Position numbers and translations under genes: made by a program
The notes under the pieces: model-generated
Databases searched by the model: none
Seen by the model: the letters and a program-made list of their open reading frames with translations, nothing else
What the model was told of the DNA's origin: nothing
Shown: in pieces, positions 7,929 through 13,154 of the stretch
Layout: each line of letters opens with the position of its first letter
Position numbering within the stretch: the stretch's first letter is position 1
Assembly (NCBI GenBank): GCA_002383405.1
Contig: DFYS01000158.1
Coordinates: 1 to 13,154 of the forward strand
Reading direction: 5' to 3'
Source: Moorella sp. UBA4076
GTDB lineage: Bacteria; Bacillota; DSM-521; Neomoorellales; Neomoorellaceae
Length of the DNA: 13,154 nt

Positions 7929-9053
7929 CTACCTTGGTATCACGGCTTTAACCTCTGTGCCCTGGCCAGGAGCAGTTTTAATCAGCAGCCGGCCGCGCAT
8001 CAGCCGCGCCCGCTCCTGCATACCAGCGAGACCGTAACCGGCCCCGCGGGCGTCCTCCAGGTTAAAACCGCAGCCCCTGTCTTTAATACTCAGGTTGATC
8101 CTGTCCGGCTTGAATTCCAGTTTGACCTCCGCTTCTTCCACCCCGGCGTGTTTCCAGACGTTATTCAAGGCTTCCTGGATAAGGCGAAAAATGCCGACTT
8201 CCACCGGTTTATCCAGGCTTTCTTCATCACCGATGACCAGCAGGCCGACCTCCAGCCCGAACCGCTCTTTATATTCACTGGTAAAACGGTAAAGGGCCGG
8301 TACCAGGCCCAGGTCATCCAGCATCATCGGCCGCAGGCTGAAGATAATCTTGCGCATTTCCCGCAGGGTATCCCGCGCCAGCCGGCTTAATGACAGGAGT
8401 TCATCCTTTAAATCAACCGGCTTGGTATCCAGCAAACGGGTGCACAATTCAGCCTTCAGGGCTATGCTAGCCATAGCCTGGGCCGGGCCGTCGTGGATTT
8501 CGCGGGCCAGGCGCTGGCGTTCCTCCTCCTGAGCCTGAAGGATTTGCAAGCCCAGCAGGTGGTGGCGCTCCAGCTCTCCCAGGTGGGTACCCAGCCGGGC
8601 CAGCTGGCCGGTCAGCAAAGCCAGGGCTGTCCCGACATTGGTCACCAGTTCACCGGCGCGCTGGGCCATACCCTGCTGCCGTTTCAAAGCCACTTCCAGC
8701 TGGTCGCGGCGCTGGCGCAGCTGGGTTTCCCGCTCCCGCCACAAACCGAGTTGCAACTGACACTCGCGCGCCCTGTCGTAAGCAGCCTGCATGTCTTTTT
8801 CCCCGTGGCGGGCGTAATCCCGGCTGACCTCCATTAGATGCTGCCGCGCCCTTTTTTCTTCTATTTCCAATTTATCTACCGCAGCAGCAGCCTCCACAAA
8901 TCTACGCCGCACCTCGGCCAGCTCATGGCGCAGCCGGACCTCTTCCTGGCGGGCAGCTTCGGCGATGCTGTAGATGGCTTCCCGGCTATGCTCCAGGGTT
9001 TTGATCGTTTCCTGAACGATCTGCTCCAGGTATTTGGCGCTAATGTTTTCCAT
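7929..9053 (-). CDS. degS: DegS-like cytoplasmic sensor histidine kinase
   Basis: Histidine kinase of the HPK7 (HisKA_3) type that would phosphorylate the adjacent DegU-like regulator. It has 374 residues with no membrane helix or signal peptide, so the stimulus should be cytoplasmic. Residues 1-180 are a long, charged coiled coil. Its DKLEIEEKRARQHLMEVSRD (60-79) and LWRERETQLRQRRDQLE stretches follow the DegS N-terminal domain well. The dimerisation/phosphotransfer region has EEERQRLAREIHDGPAQ with phospho-acceptor His187, and IIFSLRPMMLDDLGLVPAL. The ATP-binding domain has the N box LIQEALNNVWKHA (Asn297), G1 DRGCGF (325-330) and G2 GYGLAGMQER (339-348). The frame is open back to 9305, but those extra 84 residues are a shadow of rbgA. 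The ATG at 9053 has GGGAGG nine bases upstream. The length is close to B. subtilis DegS (385). Confidence 0.92.
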   Translation of the reverse strand: MENISAKYLEQIVQETIKTLEHSREAIYSIAEAARQEEVRLRHELAEVRRRFVEAAAAVDKLEIEEKRARQHLMEVSRDYARHGEKDMQAAYDRARECQLQLGLWRERETQLRQRRDQLEVALKRQQGMAQRAGELVTNVGTALALLTGQLARLGTHLGELERHHLLGLQILQAQEEERQRLAREIHDGPAQAMASIALKAELCTRLLDTKPVDLKDELLSLSRLARDTLREMRKIIFSLRPMMLDDLGLVPALYRFTSEYKERFGLEVGLLVIGDEESLDKPVEVGIFRLIQEALNNVWKHAGVEEAEVKLEFKPDRINLSIKDRGCGFNLEDARGAGYGLAGMQERARLMRGRLLIKTAPGQGTEVKAVIPR

Positions 9054-9058
9054 CAAAG

Positions 9059-9081
9059 CCGCCCTCCCTTCATGGAGGCGG
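9059..9081 (-). promoter_or_regulatory. Hairpin covering the degS ribosome binding site
   Basis: In the 37 bases between rbgA and degS, CCGCCTCC can pair with GGAGGGCGG, an eight-pair stem with one bulged G and a six-base loop (ATGAAG). The 3' arm contains the GGGAGG that serves as the degS SD. If it forms in the mRNA it would lower degS translation. This is a folding argument only. Confidence 0.4.
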
Positions 9082-9090
9082 GAATGTCGT

Positions 9091-9906
9091 TTAAGGTTCC
9101 TCCAGGGTATAGCGTCCCAGGAGTCCCTCCCGGAAATCATGGACCAGGGCCACAGCCGTCTTCTCCTGGTCGACAATACCGCCGGATTGGAGGTAGCCAC
9201 GGCGGCGGCCGATGGCCTCCAGCAGCCCGGGGAGGGTTTCTTCCTGCGGATTAATACCATACCTGGCGGCCAGCTTTGCCGGTTCCCGCGCCAGTAAAAA
9301 TGCACCCAGATGGGTGGCTAGAGTGGTGGTCGCTATCCTGCCTTCCGGCAGACAGCCAATCGCCCCCAGCCATATAGTTGCAGCAGCCTCTTCCTGCCGG
9401 GATGGCAGGACTCCCGGCGTATCCAGGAGCTCGATCATCCCCCCCAGGCGGATCCACTGCGGCCCGCGGGTAATCCCCGGCCGGTCGCCGGTCCGCGCCG
9501 CTCCCCGCCCGGCCAGGCGGTTCAGTAACGACGATTTGCCGACATTGGGGATGCCCGCGGCTATCGCCCGCAAGGGTTGGGGCTGCAATCCTTTCCGGGC
9601 CAGCTGTTCGGTTCTGGCTCTAGCTATGGCGGCCAGCTGCCGCTGGAGGGCGCGCACGCCTGCGCCGCTGCGGGCATTGATAGCTACCGCCGGTATCCCC
9701 GCCGCGCGGAAACGCGCCAGCCATCGGGCCGTAGCCCCGCGGTCGGCCAGGTCGACCCTCGTTAACACCAGTACCCGTTGCTTGCTGCCAATTATTTGCT
9801 CCAGATTCGGGTAACGGCTGGCAGCAGGCAAACGGGCATCGATTACCTCCAGGATAACATCGACAACCTTCAGGTACTGGCGCAGGGATTTTATGCCTCC
9901 GGGCAT
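9091..9906 (-). CDS. rbgA: Ribosome biogenesis GTPase RbgA/YlqF (circularly permuted GTPase)
   Basis: GTPase needed in Firmicutes for late 50S subunit assembly. It has 271 residues, near the family length (about 282 in B. subtilis). The G motifs are in permuted order: a G4-like TRVD (49-52), a G5-like INARSG (76-81), G1 GIPNVGKSSLLNRL (118-131), G2 TGDRPGITRGPQW (139-151) and G3 LLDTPGVL (160-167). The C-terminal RNA-binding domain is typical, with RRRGYLQSGGIVDQEKT and LGRYTLEEP. Two departures are visible. G4 is TRVD rather than NKxD, and the family's N-terminal WFPGHM is reduced to PGGI right after the start Met. The ATG at 9906 has AGGTGA about four bases upstream and begins 17 bases after the lepB stop, so a missing longer N-terminus is unlikely to be a start-choice error. 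RbgA is preferred over other permuted GTPases because of the C-terminal domain and the gene order. Confidence 0.92.
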   Translation of the reverse strand: MPGGIKSLRQYLKVVDVILEVIDARLPAASRYPNLEQIIGSKQRVLVLTRVDLADRGATARWLARFRAAGIPAVAINARSGAGVRALQRQLAAIARARTEQLARKGLQPQPLRAIAAGIPNVGKSSLLNRLAGRGAARTGDRPGITRGPQWIRLGGMIELLDTPGVLPSRQEEAAATIWLGAIGCLPEGRIATTTLATHLGAFLLAREPAKLAARYGINPQEETLPGLLEAIGRRRGYLQSGGIVDQEKTAVALVHDFREGLLGRYTLEEP

Positions 9907-9923
9907 CGGGTCACCTACTACGT

Positions 9924-10472
9924 CTACTTTATTAAACCAATGTGGTTTAAGGGCCAGAATTTCAATACCGCCTTGCCGATAATATAATTGCGCTCCAGGG
10001 TTCCCCAGACCCGGCTGTCAGCGCTGTTATTACGATTATCACCCATCATAAAATAGTTGTCGGCAGCCACCGTCACCGGACCAAAGTCCTCGTACACAAT
10101 CCCTGGAGGTAAATAACCGGCCCGCGGCTGGGGCTGGCCGTTGATATAGAGAACATTATTGCGGGCTTCAACGGTATCCCCTCCTACAGCCACCACCCGT
10201 TTAATATAGTCGCGTTTGGGGTCCAGGGGATAGCGAAAAACCACCACATCGCCGTGCCGGGGTTCACCCAGGCGATAGGCCAGGCGGTTGACAATAATGC
10301 GGTCCCCCGGGTACAGGGTGGGCTCCATGGAGGGCGAAGGTATATAAAAGGGTGTAAAGAGAAAACCGCGGATGATTAAAGCTAAGATAGCGGCAATTAT
10401 CAGGGATTGAAGTAAATCCCACCACCAGGCCGGTCCCTTGCTTTCCACAACCGTACCATTACTTTCCGCCAA
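9924..10472 (-). CDS. lepB: Type I signal peptidase
   Basis: Membrane-anchored serine protease that removes signal peptides from exported proteins, active on the outer face of the membrane. It has 182 residues, the size of the Gram-positive Sip-type enzymes. One N-terminal membrane anchor (about 18-39, WDLLQSLIIAAILALIIRGF) is followed by the catalytic Ser48 in IPSPSMEPTL and general-base Lys91 in RDYIKRVVAVGGD. The box D/E motif GDNRNNSADSRVWG (144-157) is intact. The start is a TTG at 10472 with a G-rich SD (AGGGGGG) about ten bases upstream; a stop lies in frame just ahead of it. A GTG eight codons later is possible but has a weaker SD. It sits between rplS and rbgA, an arrangement seen in several clostridial relatives. 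A hairpin separates it from rplS. Confidence 0.95.
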   Translation of the reverse strand: MAESNGTVVESKGPAWWWDLLQSLIIAAILALIIRGFLFTPFYIPSPSMEPTLYPGDRIIVNRLAYRLGEPRHGDVVVFRYPLDPKRDYIKRVVAVGGDTVEARNNVLYINGQPQPRAGYLPPGIVYEDFGPVTVAADNYFMMGDNRNNSADSRVWGTLERNYIIGKAVLKFWPLNHIGLIK

Positions 10473-10500
10473 AGGTTTGTTGCCCCCCTATTAGTTAAAC

Positions 10501-10527
10501 ACGGGACTGATTGGCTACCAGTCCCGT
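10501..10527 (-). terminator. Hairpin between rplS and lepB, possible attenuator/terminator
   Basis: ACGGGACTG and CAGTCCCGT form a perfect 9-base-pair stem with a 9-base loop, 12 bases after the rplS stop. On the minus strand it is followed by GTTTAACTAAT, a poor U-tract, so it may be a partial terminator, an RNA-processing site or a stabiliser of the rplS 3' end rather than a strong terminator. Confidence 0.55.
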
Positions 10528-10539
10528 TGTCCGGCTGTA

Positions 10540-10884
10540 TTACCTCGCTTCTTTAATCCGGGCTGCCTTGCCGGACAGACCGCGCAGGTAATAAAGCTTG
10601 GCTCTCCTGACCCGTCCCCGGCGCACCACTTCAATGTGGTCCAGGCGCGGCGAATGAATGGGAAAAACCCTTTCTACAGCTACGCCGTAGGAAACCCGCC
10701 GCACGGTGAAGGTTTCGTTGATACTCCGCCCCCGCCGGCCGATTACTGTTCCCTCAAATACCTGGACGCGCTCCCGGTTACCTTCAACAACCTTTACATG
10801 CACCCGGACCGTATCCCCGGGTTTGAAAGCGGGTATATCAGTACGTGCCTGTTCCTTTTCCAGGGCTTCGATCATGTTATTCAA
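10540..10884 (-). CDS. rplS: 50S ribosomal protein L19
   Basis: Large-subunit ribosomal protein at the interface between subunits. It has 114 residues against 115 in B. subtilis, and is recognisable over its whole length: [59 protein letters not shown] and [20 protein letters not shown]. The TTG at 10884 is chosen as the start. It has AGGAGG eight bases upstream and gives [12 protein letters not shown], which lines up with the Bacillus N-terminus without a gap. The ATG three codons later is badly spaced for that SD. The frame stays open a further 61 codons upstream, but that part crosses the promoter and has no family likeness. It is driven by its own promoter at 10924-10953 and probably leads a unit running through lepB, rbgA, degS, degU and rnhB. 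Confidence 0.97.
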   Translation of the reverse strand: MNNMIEALEKEQARTDIPAFKPGDTVRVHVKVVEGNRERVQVFEGTVIGRRGRSINETFTVRRVSYGVAVERVFPIHSPRLDHIEVVRRGRVRRAKLYYLRGLSGKAARIKEAR

Positions 10885-10903
10885 CCTTAACCCCTCCTTT
10901 CCC

Positions 10904-10920
10904 TGCCGGTAACACCAGCA
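10904..10920 (-). promoter_or_regulatory. Inverted repeat in the rplS leader
   Basis: On the minus strand TGCTGG-TGTTA-CCGGCA forms a six-pair stem (one T-G pair) with a five-base loop, 19 bases before the rplS start and just after the -10 box. An L19 leader RNA is known upstream of rplS in Firmicutes, and this could be part of such an element. The predicted transcription start falls within the 5' arm, so transcripts from the local promoter may lack part of the stem. Confidence 0.4.
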
Positions 10921-10923
10921 AAT

Positions 10924-10953
10924 ATTATACCACAGGTTTAAGGCCGCATTCAA
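10924..10953 (-). promoter_or_regulatory. Extended -10 sigma-A promoter for rplS
   Basis: On the minus strand TTGAAT (10953-10948), an 18-base spacer and a perfect TATAAT (10929-10924) preceded by TGG give the extended form TGnTATAAT. Transcription would start near 10917, giving a leader of about 33 bases before the TTG start. This is the best promoter in the window and marks a likely internal transcription start inside the rpsP-rnhB cluster. Confidence 0.75.
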
Positions 10954-11186
10954 CTTGCAACCGCCGAATCCAGTGCTGACGCATCTAAAACCGCCCGCGT
11001 ATCTCAAAACTACTTGCTTTTCCTTTTGCGTTACCACGATAAAAGATTTTGCCTGCACCAGATACAACGTCTATTCATAGGAGTATGATGTCAGGCCTGC
11101 GCCGAATCAGCCCGATGCATTTGAAACCCCTTTAAAAACCCCTTCAGAAACTGTAGCACTTTTTAACCCTGCGTTTGTGCCTGCAC

Positions 11187-11966
11187 TTATGGCGGCGCGA
11201 TATCGCAGGGGGCTCGTTTAAGACACTCACCGCCGCCCTGACCAATAGCCTCCGTCAGGAGGCGCTGGTCTTCCGGGCTTAATTCCATCCCGGCCAGCAG
11301 GTCCGGCCGCTGTTTCCAGGTTTGGTACAGCGCCTGTTGCCGGCGCCACCGTCGTATCTGCTCGTGGTTGCCGGACAGCAAGACCTCCGGTACCTCCAGG
11401 CCGCGAAAAGACCGCGGCCGGGTATACTGGGGGTACTCCAGCAGACCCATGGCAAAGGAATCCTCCCTGGCTCCGGCCGGATCGCCAAGGACCCCCGGCA
11501 GGAGACGGGTTATAGCGTCAATGACCACCATCGCCGGGAGCTCGCCGCCAGTCAGCACGTAATCGCCAATGGATATTTCGCGGTCCACCAGGAGCTGCCT
11601 GACCCTTTCATCAATACCCTCGTAGTGGCCGCAGATGAGGATCAGGTGCTCCCGGCCGGCCAGCTCGCCGGCCAGGGCCTGGTTAAATACTTCACCCCGC
11701 GGCGACATGAGAATGACCGGCGGCCTGTCTCCGGTCGCCGCTATCAGCTCCTCTACCGCCAGATAAAGGGGTTCCGCCATCATCACCATGCCCGGCCCGC
11801 CGCCGAAGGGATAATCGTCGATATTGCGGTGCTTGCTCCTGGCGTAATCGCGGATATCGACCGGGTTTACAACCAGCCGGCCCTGTTCCCGGGCCCGCTT
11901 GATAATACTGGTCTGCAAGAAACCGGTAAACATAGCCGGGAAAATGGTCAGCACGTCAACCTGCAC
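11187..11966 (-). CDS. trmD: tRNA (guanine-N1)-methyltransferase
   Basis: SpoU-TrmD (SPOUT) methyltransferase that makes m1G37 next to the anticodon in certain tRNAs using S-adenosylmethionine, preventing +1 frameshifting. It has 259 residues, slightly longer than usual (about 243 in B. subtilis). The trefoil-knot cofactor site is clear: [15 protein letters not shown] (108-122) and [20 protein letters not shown] (132-151). Catalytic Arg154 and Asp169 fall at the same numbers as in E. coli Trm[11 protein letters not shown] (54-63) is also conserved. The C-terminus ends with about 12 extra residues rich in Cys, Pro and Ala ([12 protein letters not shown]), probably a harmless extension. GTG start at 11966 with GGAGG eight bases upstream, three bases after the rimM stop. 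Confidence 0.97.
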   Translation of the reverse strand: MQVDVLTIFPAMFTGFLQTSIIKRAREQGRLVVNPVDIRDYARSKHRNIDDYPFGGGPGMVMMAEPLYLAVEELIAATGDRPPVILMSPRGEVFNQALAGELAGREHLILICGHYEGIDERVRQLLVDREISIGDYVLTGGELPAMVVIDAITRLLPGVLGDPAGAREDSFAMGLLEYPQYTRPRSFRGLEVPEVLLSGNHEQIRRWRRQQALYQTWKQRPDLLAGMELSPEDQRLLTEAIGQGGGECLKRAPCDIAPP

Positions 11967-11969
11967 GGG

Positions 11970-12491
11970 TCAACCCTCCTGATCCAGCAATCCGGGTGGC
12001 AGGGCGACCCTTATTTCTTTGCGGGCCAGGTCAATCGCGGCCACCACTTCTTTCAGCGCCGGGATTAGTATTTCCTTATCCCCCGCCCCCCTGACCACGT
12101 AGACATCATTGGCACCGGTTGTCAATACGTCCAGGAGCGTGCCCAGGAATTGGCCGCCGGTAGTATAGACCCGGCTGCCCGCCAGCTGAAAGATATAGTA
12201 GTGTCCCTCCGGGAGGGGTTCCACTTCCCAGGGTTCTACCTGAAGAACGGACCCGGGCAGGGTTGCGGCCTGTTCCAGGTCGTTTATTCCCGCCAGCTGG
12301 AGGATCAGGTGCCGCCCGTGGGAACGGGCAGCGGCGACAGTCACCGCGCCGGTTGCTTTTCCCTTTTGCAGCAAAAGCCTGGTGCCGGGGCGGAAGCGCT
12401 CGGGAAAGTCCGTCCACGGTTCGACCTTTACTTCACCGCGAATGCCGTGGGTAGCCACAATTTTACCGACGCTAATTCTCGCCGCCGTCAT
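11970..12491 (-). CDS. rimM: 16S rRNA processing / 30S maturation protein RimM
   Basis: Assembly factor that binds the 30S head region near ribosomal protein S19 and helps late 16S rRNA maturation. It has 173 residues. The N-terminal RimM beta-barrel (about 5-90) starts with VGKIVATHGIRGEVKVEPW. The C-terminal PRC-barrel (about 95-170) holds GHYYIFQLAGSRV, LTTGANDVYVV (123-133), EILIPALKEVV and VALPPGLLD. The ATG at 12491 is two bases after the khpA stop. No strong SD is visible, so translation is probably coupled to khpA. trmD follows after three bases, a near-universal neighbour. The ylqD gene that separates khpA and rimM in Bacillus is absent. Confidence 0.96.
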   Translation of the reverse strand: MTAARISVGKIVATHGIRGEVKVEPWTDFPERFRPGTRLLLQKGKATGAVTVAAARSHGRHLILQLAGINDLEQAATLPGSVLQVEPWEVEPLPEGHYYIFQLAGSRVYTTGGQFLGTLLDVLTTGANDVYVVRGAGDKEILIPALKEVVAAIDLARKEIRVALPPGLLDQEG

Positions 12492-12493
12492 CG

Positions 12494-12724
12494 TTACTGG
12501 ATAATCTCGACTACGACCCGTTTACTCTGCTGGGCCGCAGCAGCTTTGACCAGGGTACGAATAGCCCGGGCGATGCGCCCCTGTTTGCCGATTACTTTTC
12601 CCATATCCTCCTGGGCCACCCTTAATTCCAGGATAATTGATCGCTCACCTTCGATCTGATTGACGCTTACCTGATCGGGGTGATCTACCAGGGCTTGAGC
12701 CAGGGTTAACAACAATTCCTTCAC
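12494..12724 (-). CDS. khpA: KH-domain RNA-binding protein KhpA (YlqC)
   Basis: Small RNA-binding protein of the KhpA/YlqC family. In several Gram-positive bacteria it pairs with KhpB (Jag/EloR) and influences cell elongation and RNA stability; the partner is not in this window. It has 76 residues, the standard family size, essentially one KH fold. The signature GKVIGKQGRIARAIRTLV (43-60) contains the GxxG loop as GKQG (46-49). The GTG at 12724 is chosen because GGGGGG lies eight bases upstream and the protein then begins VKELLLTLAQALVDHP, as in the family. The frame is open further upstream only by overlapping the rpsP end. The gap from rpsP is 13 bases. Confidence 0.95.
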   Translation of the reverse strand: MKELLLTLAQALVDHPDQVSVNQIEGERSIILELRVAQEDMGKVIGKQGRIARAIRTLVKAAAAQQSKRVVVEIIQ

Positions 12725-12737
12725 TGGCGCATCCCCC

Positions 12738-13010
12738 CTATTTAACTTCCCTGGCAGCGACGAATTTCTGCCAGACACCGGCTTTTTTCAACAGGGCGCG
12801 CACGGTTTCCGAAGGCTGCGCGCCGGTACCCAGCCAGCGCAGGGCCCTTTCCTCGTCAACCTTGATTTCCGCCGGTTCTTTGATGGGATTGTAATAACCG
12901 ATTTCTTCAATAATACGCCCGTCGCGGGACGAACGGGAATCGGCTACCACCAGGCGGTAGAAGGGGGCTTTTTTGGCTCCCATTCTCTTTAAGCGCATCT
13001 TTGTGGCCAT
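12738..13010 (-). CDS. rpsP: 30S ribosomal protein S16
   Basis: Small-subunit ribosomal protein that binds 16S rRNA in the body and platform and promotes 30S assembly. It has 90 residues, as in B. subtilis. Family blocks are [20 protein letters not shown] (5-24), [18 protein letters not shown] (25-42), and [19 protein letters not shown] (56-74). The ATG at 13010 has a strong SD (GGAGGTGA) about four bases upstream. The frame runs another 21 codons upstream through a heptamer repeat, which is not coding by family comparison. It leads the cluster seen here. In related genomes ffh lies immediately upstream, outside this window. Confidence 0.97.
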   Translation of the reverse strand: MATKMRLKRMGAKKAPFYRLVVADSRSSRDGRIIEEIGYYNPIKEPAEIKVDEERALRWLGTGAQPSETVRALLKKAGVWQKFVAAREVK

Positions 13011-13026
13011 TGTATCACCTCCGGTA

Positions 13027-13054
13027 TGAGATGTGAGATGTGAGAGGTTAGAGG
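13027..13054. repeat. Short tandem heptamer repeat in the rpsP leader
   Basis: On the plus strand the units TGAGATG, TGAGATG, TGAGAGG and TTAGAGG follow one another without gaps: two identical copies and two diverging ones, ending 16 bases upstream of the rpsP start. On the rpsP mRNA they read as pyrimidine-rich CATCTCA-like units just ahead of the SD. Confidence 0.7.
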
Positions 13055-13094
13055 TAGGAAGGCTGCCCAGCACTCAACCCCTGCTTGTTTAAAC

Positions 13095-13113
13095 TGCTGG
13101 TATAGCACCAGCA
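13095..13113 (-). promoter_or_regulatory. Perfect hairpin upstream of rpsP
   Basis: On the minus strand TGCTGGT-GCTAT-ACCAGCA forms an uninterrupted seven-pair stem with a five-base loop, about 85 bases before the rpsP start. The tail (GTTTAAAC) is not a proper U-tract, so this is not a strong terminator, though it could end a gene to the right. It resembles the inverted repeat in front of rplS. Confidence 0.5.
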
Positions 13114-13154
13114 TAACGGTTTCTCTACCTGACCCGGCATAGCCTTAAACCAAA

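Larger units (their letters stand above)
10885..11186 (-). other. 302-base gene-free stretch between trmD and rplS
   Basis: No credible gene lies here. The right part holds two AAGGGG(T)TTT-like repeats (GGGGTTTTTAAAGGGGTTT on the minus strand) and a CAGGCCTG palindrome. GATTCGGCG and its near copy GGATTCGGCG recur about 120 bases apart. The left end holds the rplS promoter and leader. I see no strong intrinsic terminator for trmD. The open frame running upstream from rplS through this stretch has no start with an SD and no recognisable protein. Confidence 0.6.
13011..13154 (-). other. Upstream region of rpsP, to the window edge
   Basis: These 144 bases hold no gene. They contain the rpsP SD, a four-unit heptamer repeat (13027-13054) and a perfect 7-base-pair inverted repeat (13095-13113), followed on the minus strand by the palindrome GTTTAAAC. 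I could not identify a convincing -35/-10 pair, so the promoter, or read-through from a gene to the right, is undetermined. Confidence 0.6.

Noticed and set aside
9054..9305. An 84-residue N-terminal extension of the degS frame, suggesting a fused domain
   Set aside because: It overlaps the conserved C-terminus of rbgA in another frame, its Arg/Trp/Pro-rich sequence matches no DegS, and a good SD precedes the ATG at 9053.
10885..11067. An N-terminally extended L19 or a separate small protein in frame upstream of rplS
   Set aside because: The extension reads through the rplS promoter and SD, begins at a TTG with no SD, and L19 family length matches the start at 10884.
11085..11135. A 16-codon plus-strand frame beginning ATGATG after a GGAG
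   Set aside because: The SD spacing is too short (about one base to the first ATG), the peptide has no recognisable features, and a frame this short occurs by chance.
11322..12068. A 248-codon plus-strand open frame opposite trmD and rimM
   Set aside because: It crosses two certain genes on the other strand; a consequence of high G+C and codon bias.
13095..13113. The rpsP upstream hairpin as a strong intrinsic terminator of an upstream gene
   Set aside because: Only three T residues follow the stem before AAAC, so there is no proper U-tract; kept as an undetermined regulatory hairpin instead.

Overview
The window is a single co-oriented block: all 19 recognisable genes are on the minus strand, so they read from the right edge (13154) to the left edge (1). 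The DNA is G+C-rich by eye. Starts are often GTG or TTG behind strong Shine-Dalgarno (SD) sequences, proteins are Firmicutes-like (DegS/DegU, YlqF/RbgA, L19 and KhpA closest in type to Bacillus), and an rpsP-to-rnhB cluster is followed by a complex I operon. Together these point to a thermophilic anaerobic Firmicute of the Moorella type. From memory, Moorella thermoacetica has an 11-gene nuo cluster in this kind of setting. The genus call is inference; species cannot be settled here.

Region 1 (13154 to 10885) is a translation and RNA-maturation cluster: rpsP (S16), khpA (KH-domain RNA-binding protein), rimM (30S maturation factor), trmD (tRNA m1G37 methyltransferase). A 302-base gap with no gene follows; it ends in a good extended -10 promoter just ahead of rplS. 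Region 2 (10884 to 6581) holds rplS (L19), lepB (signal peptidase I), rbgA/ylqF (50S assembly GTPase), a degS-degU type two-component system, and rnhB (RNase HII). In Bacillus subtilis the comparable order is rpsP-ylqC-ylqD-rimM-trmD-rplS-ylqF-rnhB. Here lepB and the two-component pair are interpolated and ylqD is absent.

Region 3 (6580 to 1) is a respiratory complex I-like operon in the order nuoA-B-C-D-H-I-J-K-L, with nuoL running off the left edge. Genes are packed with overlaps or gaps of a few bases. There is no nuoE, nuoF or nuoG between nuoD and nuoH, where they lie in E. coli. The locus therefore encodes the membrane arm and the quinone-reducing connecting arm, but not the NADH-oxidising module. 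A 223-base leader upstream of nuoA carries a candidate promoter and a palindrome.

No tRNA, rRNA, CRISPR array, insertion sequence, phage gene or plasmid function was seen. I found no new multi-gene system. The items most worth a second look are a similar hairpin before both rpsP and rplS, a GTPase with altered nucleotide-specificity and N-terminal motifs, a DegS/DegU pair inside the ribosome-assembly cluster, and the complex I operon without an electron-input module.
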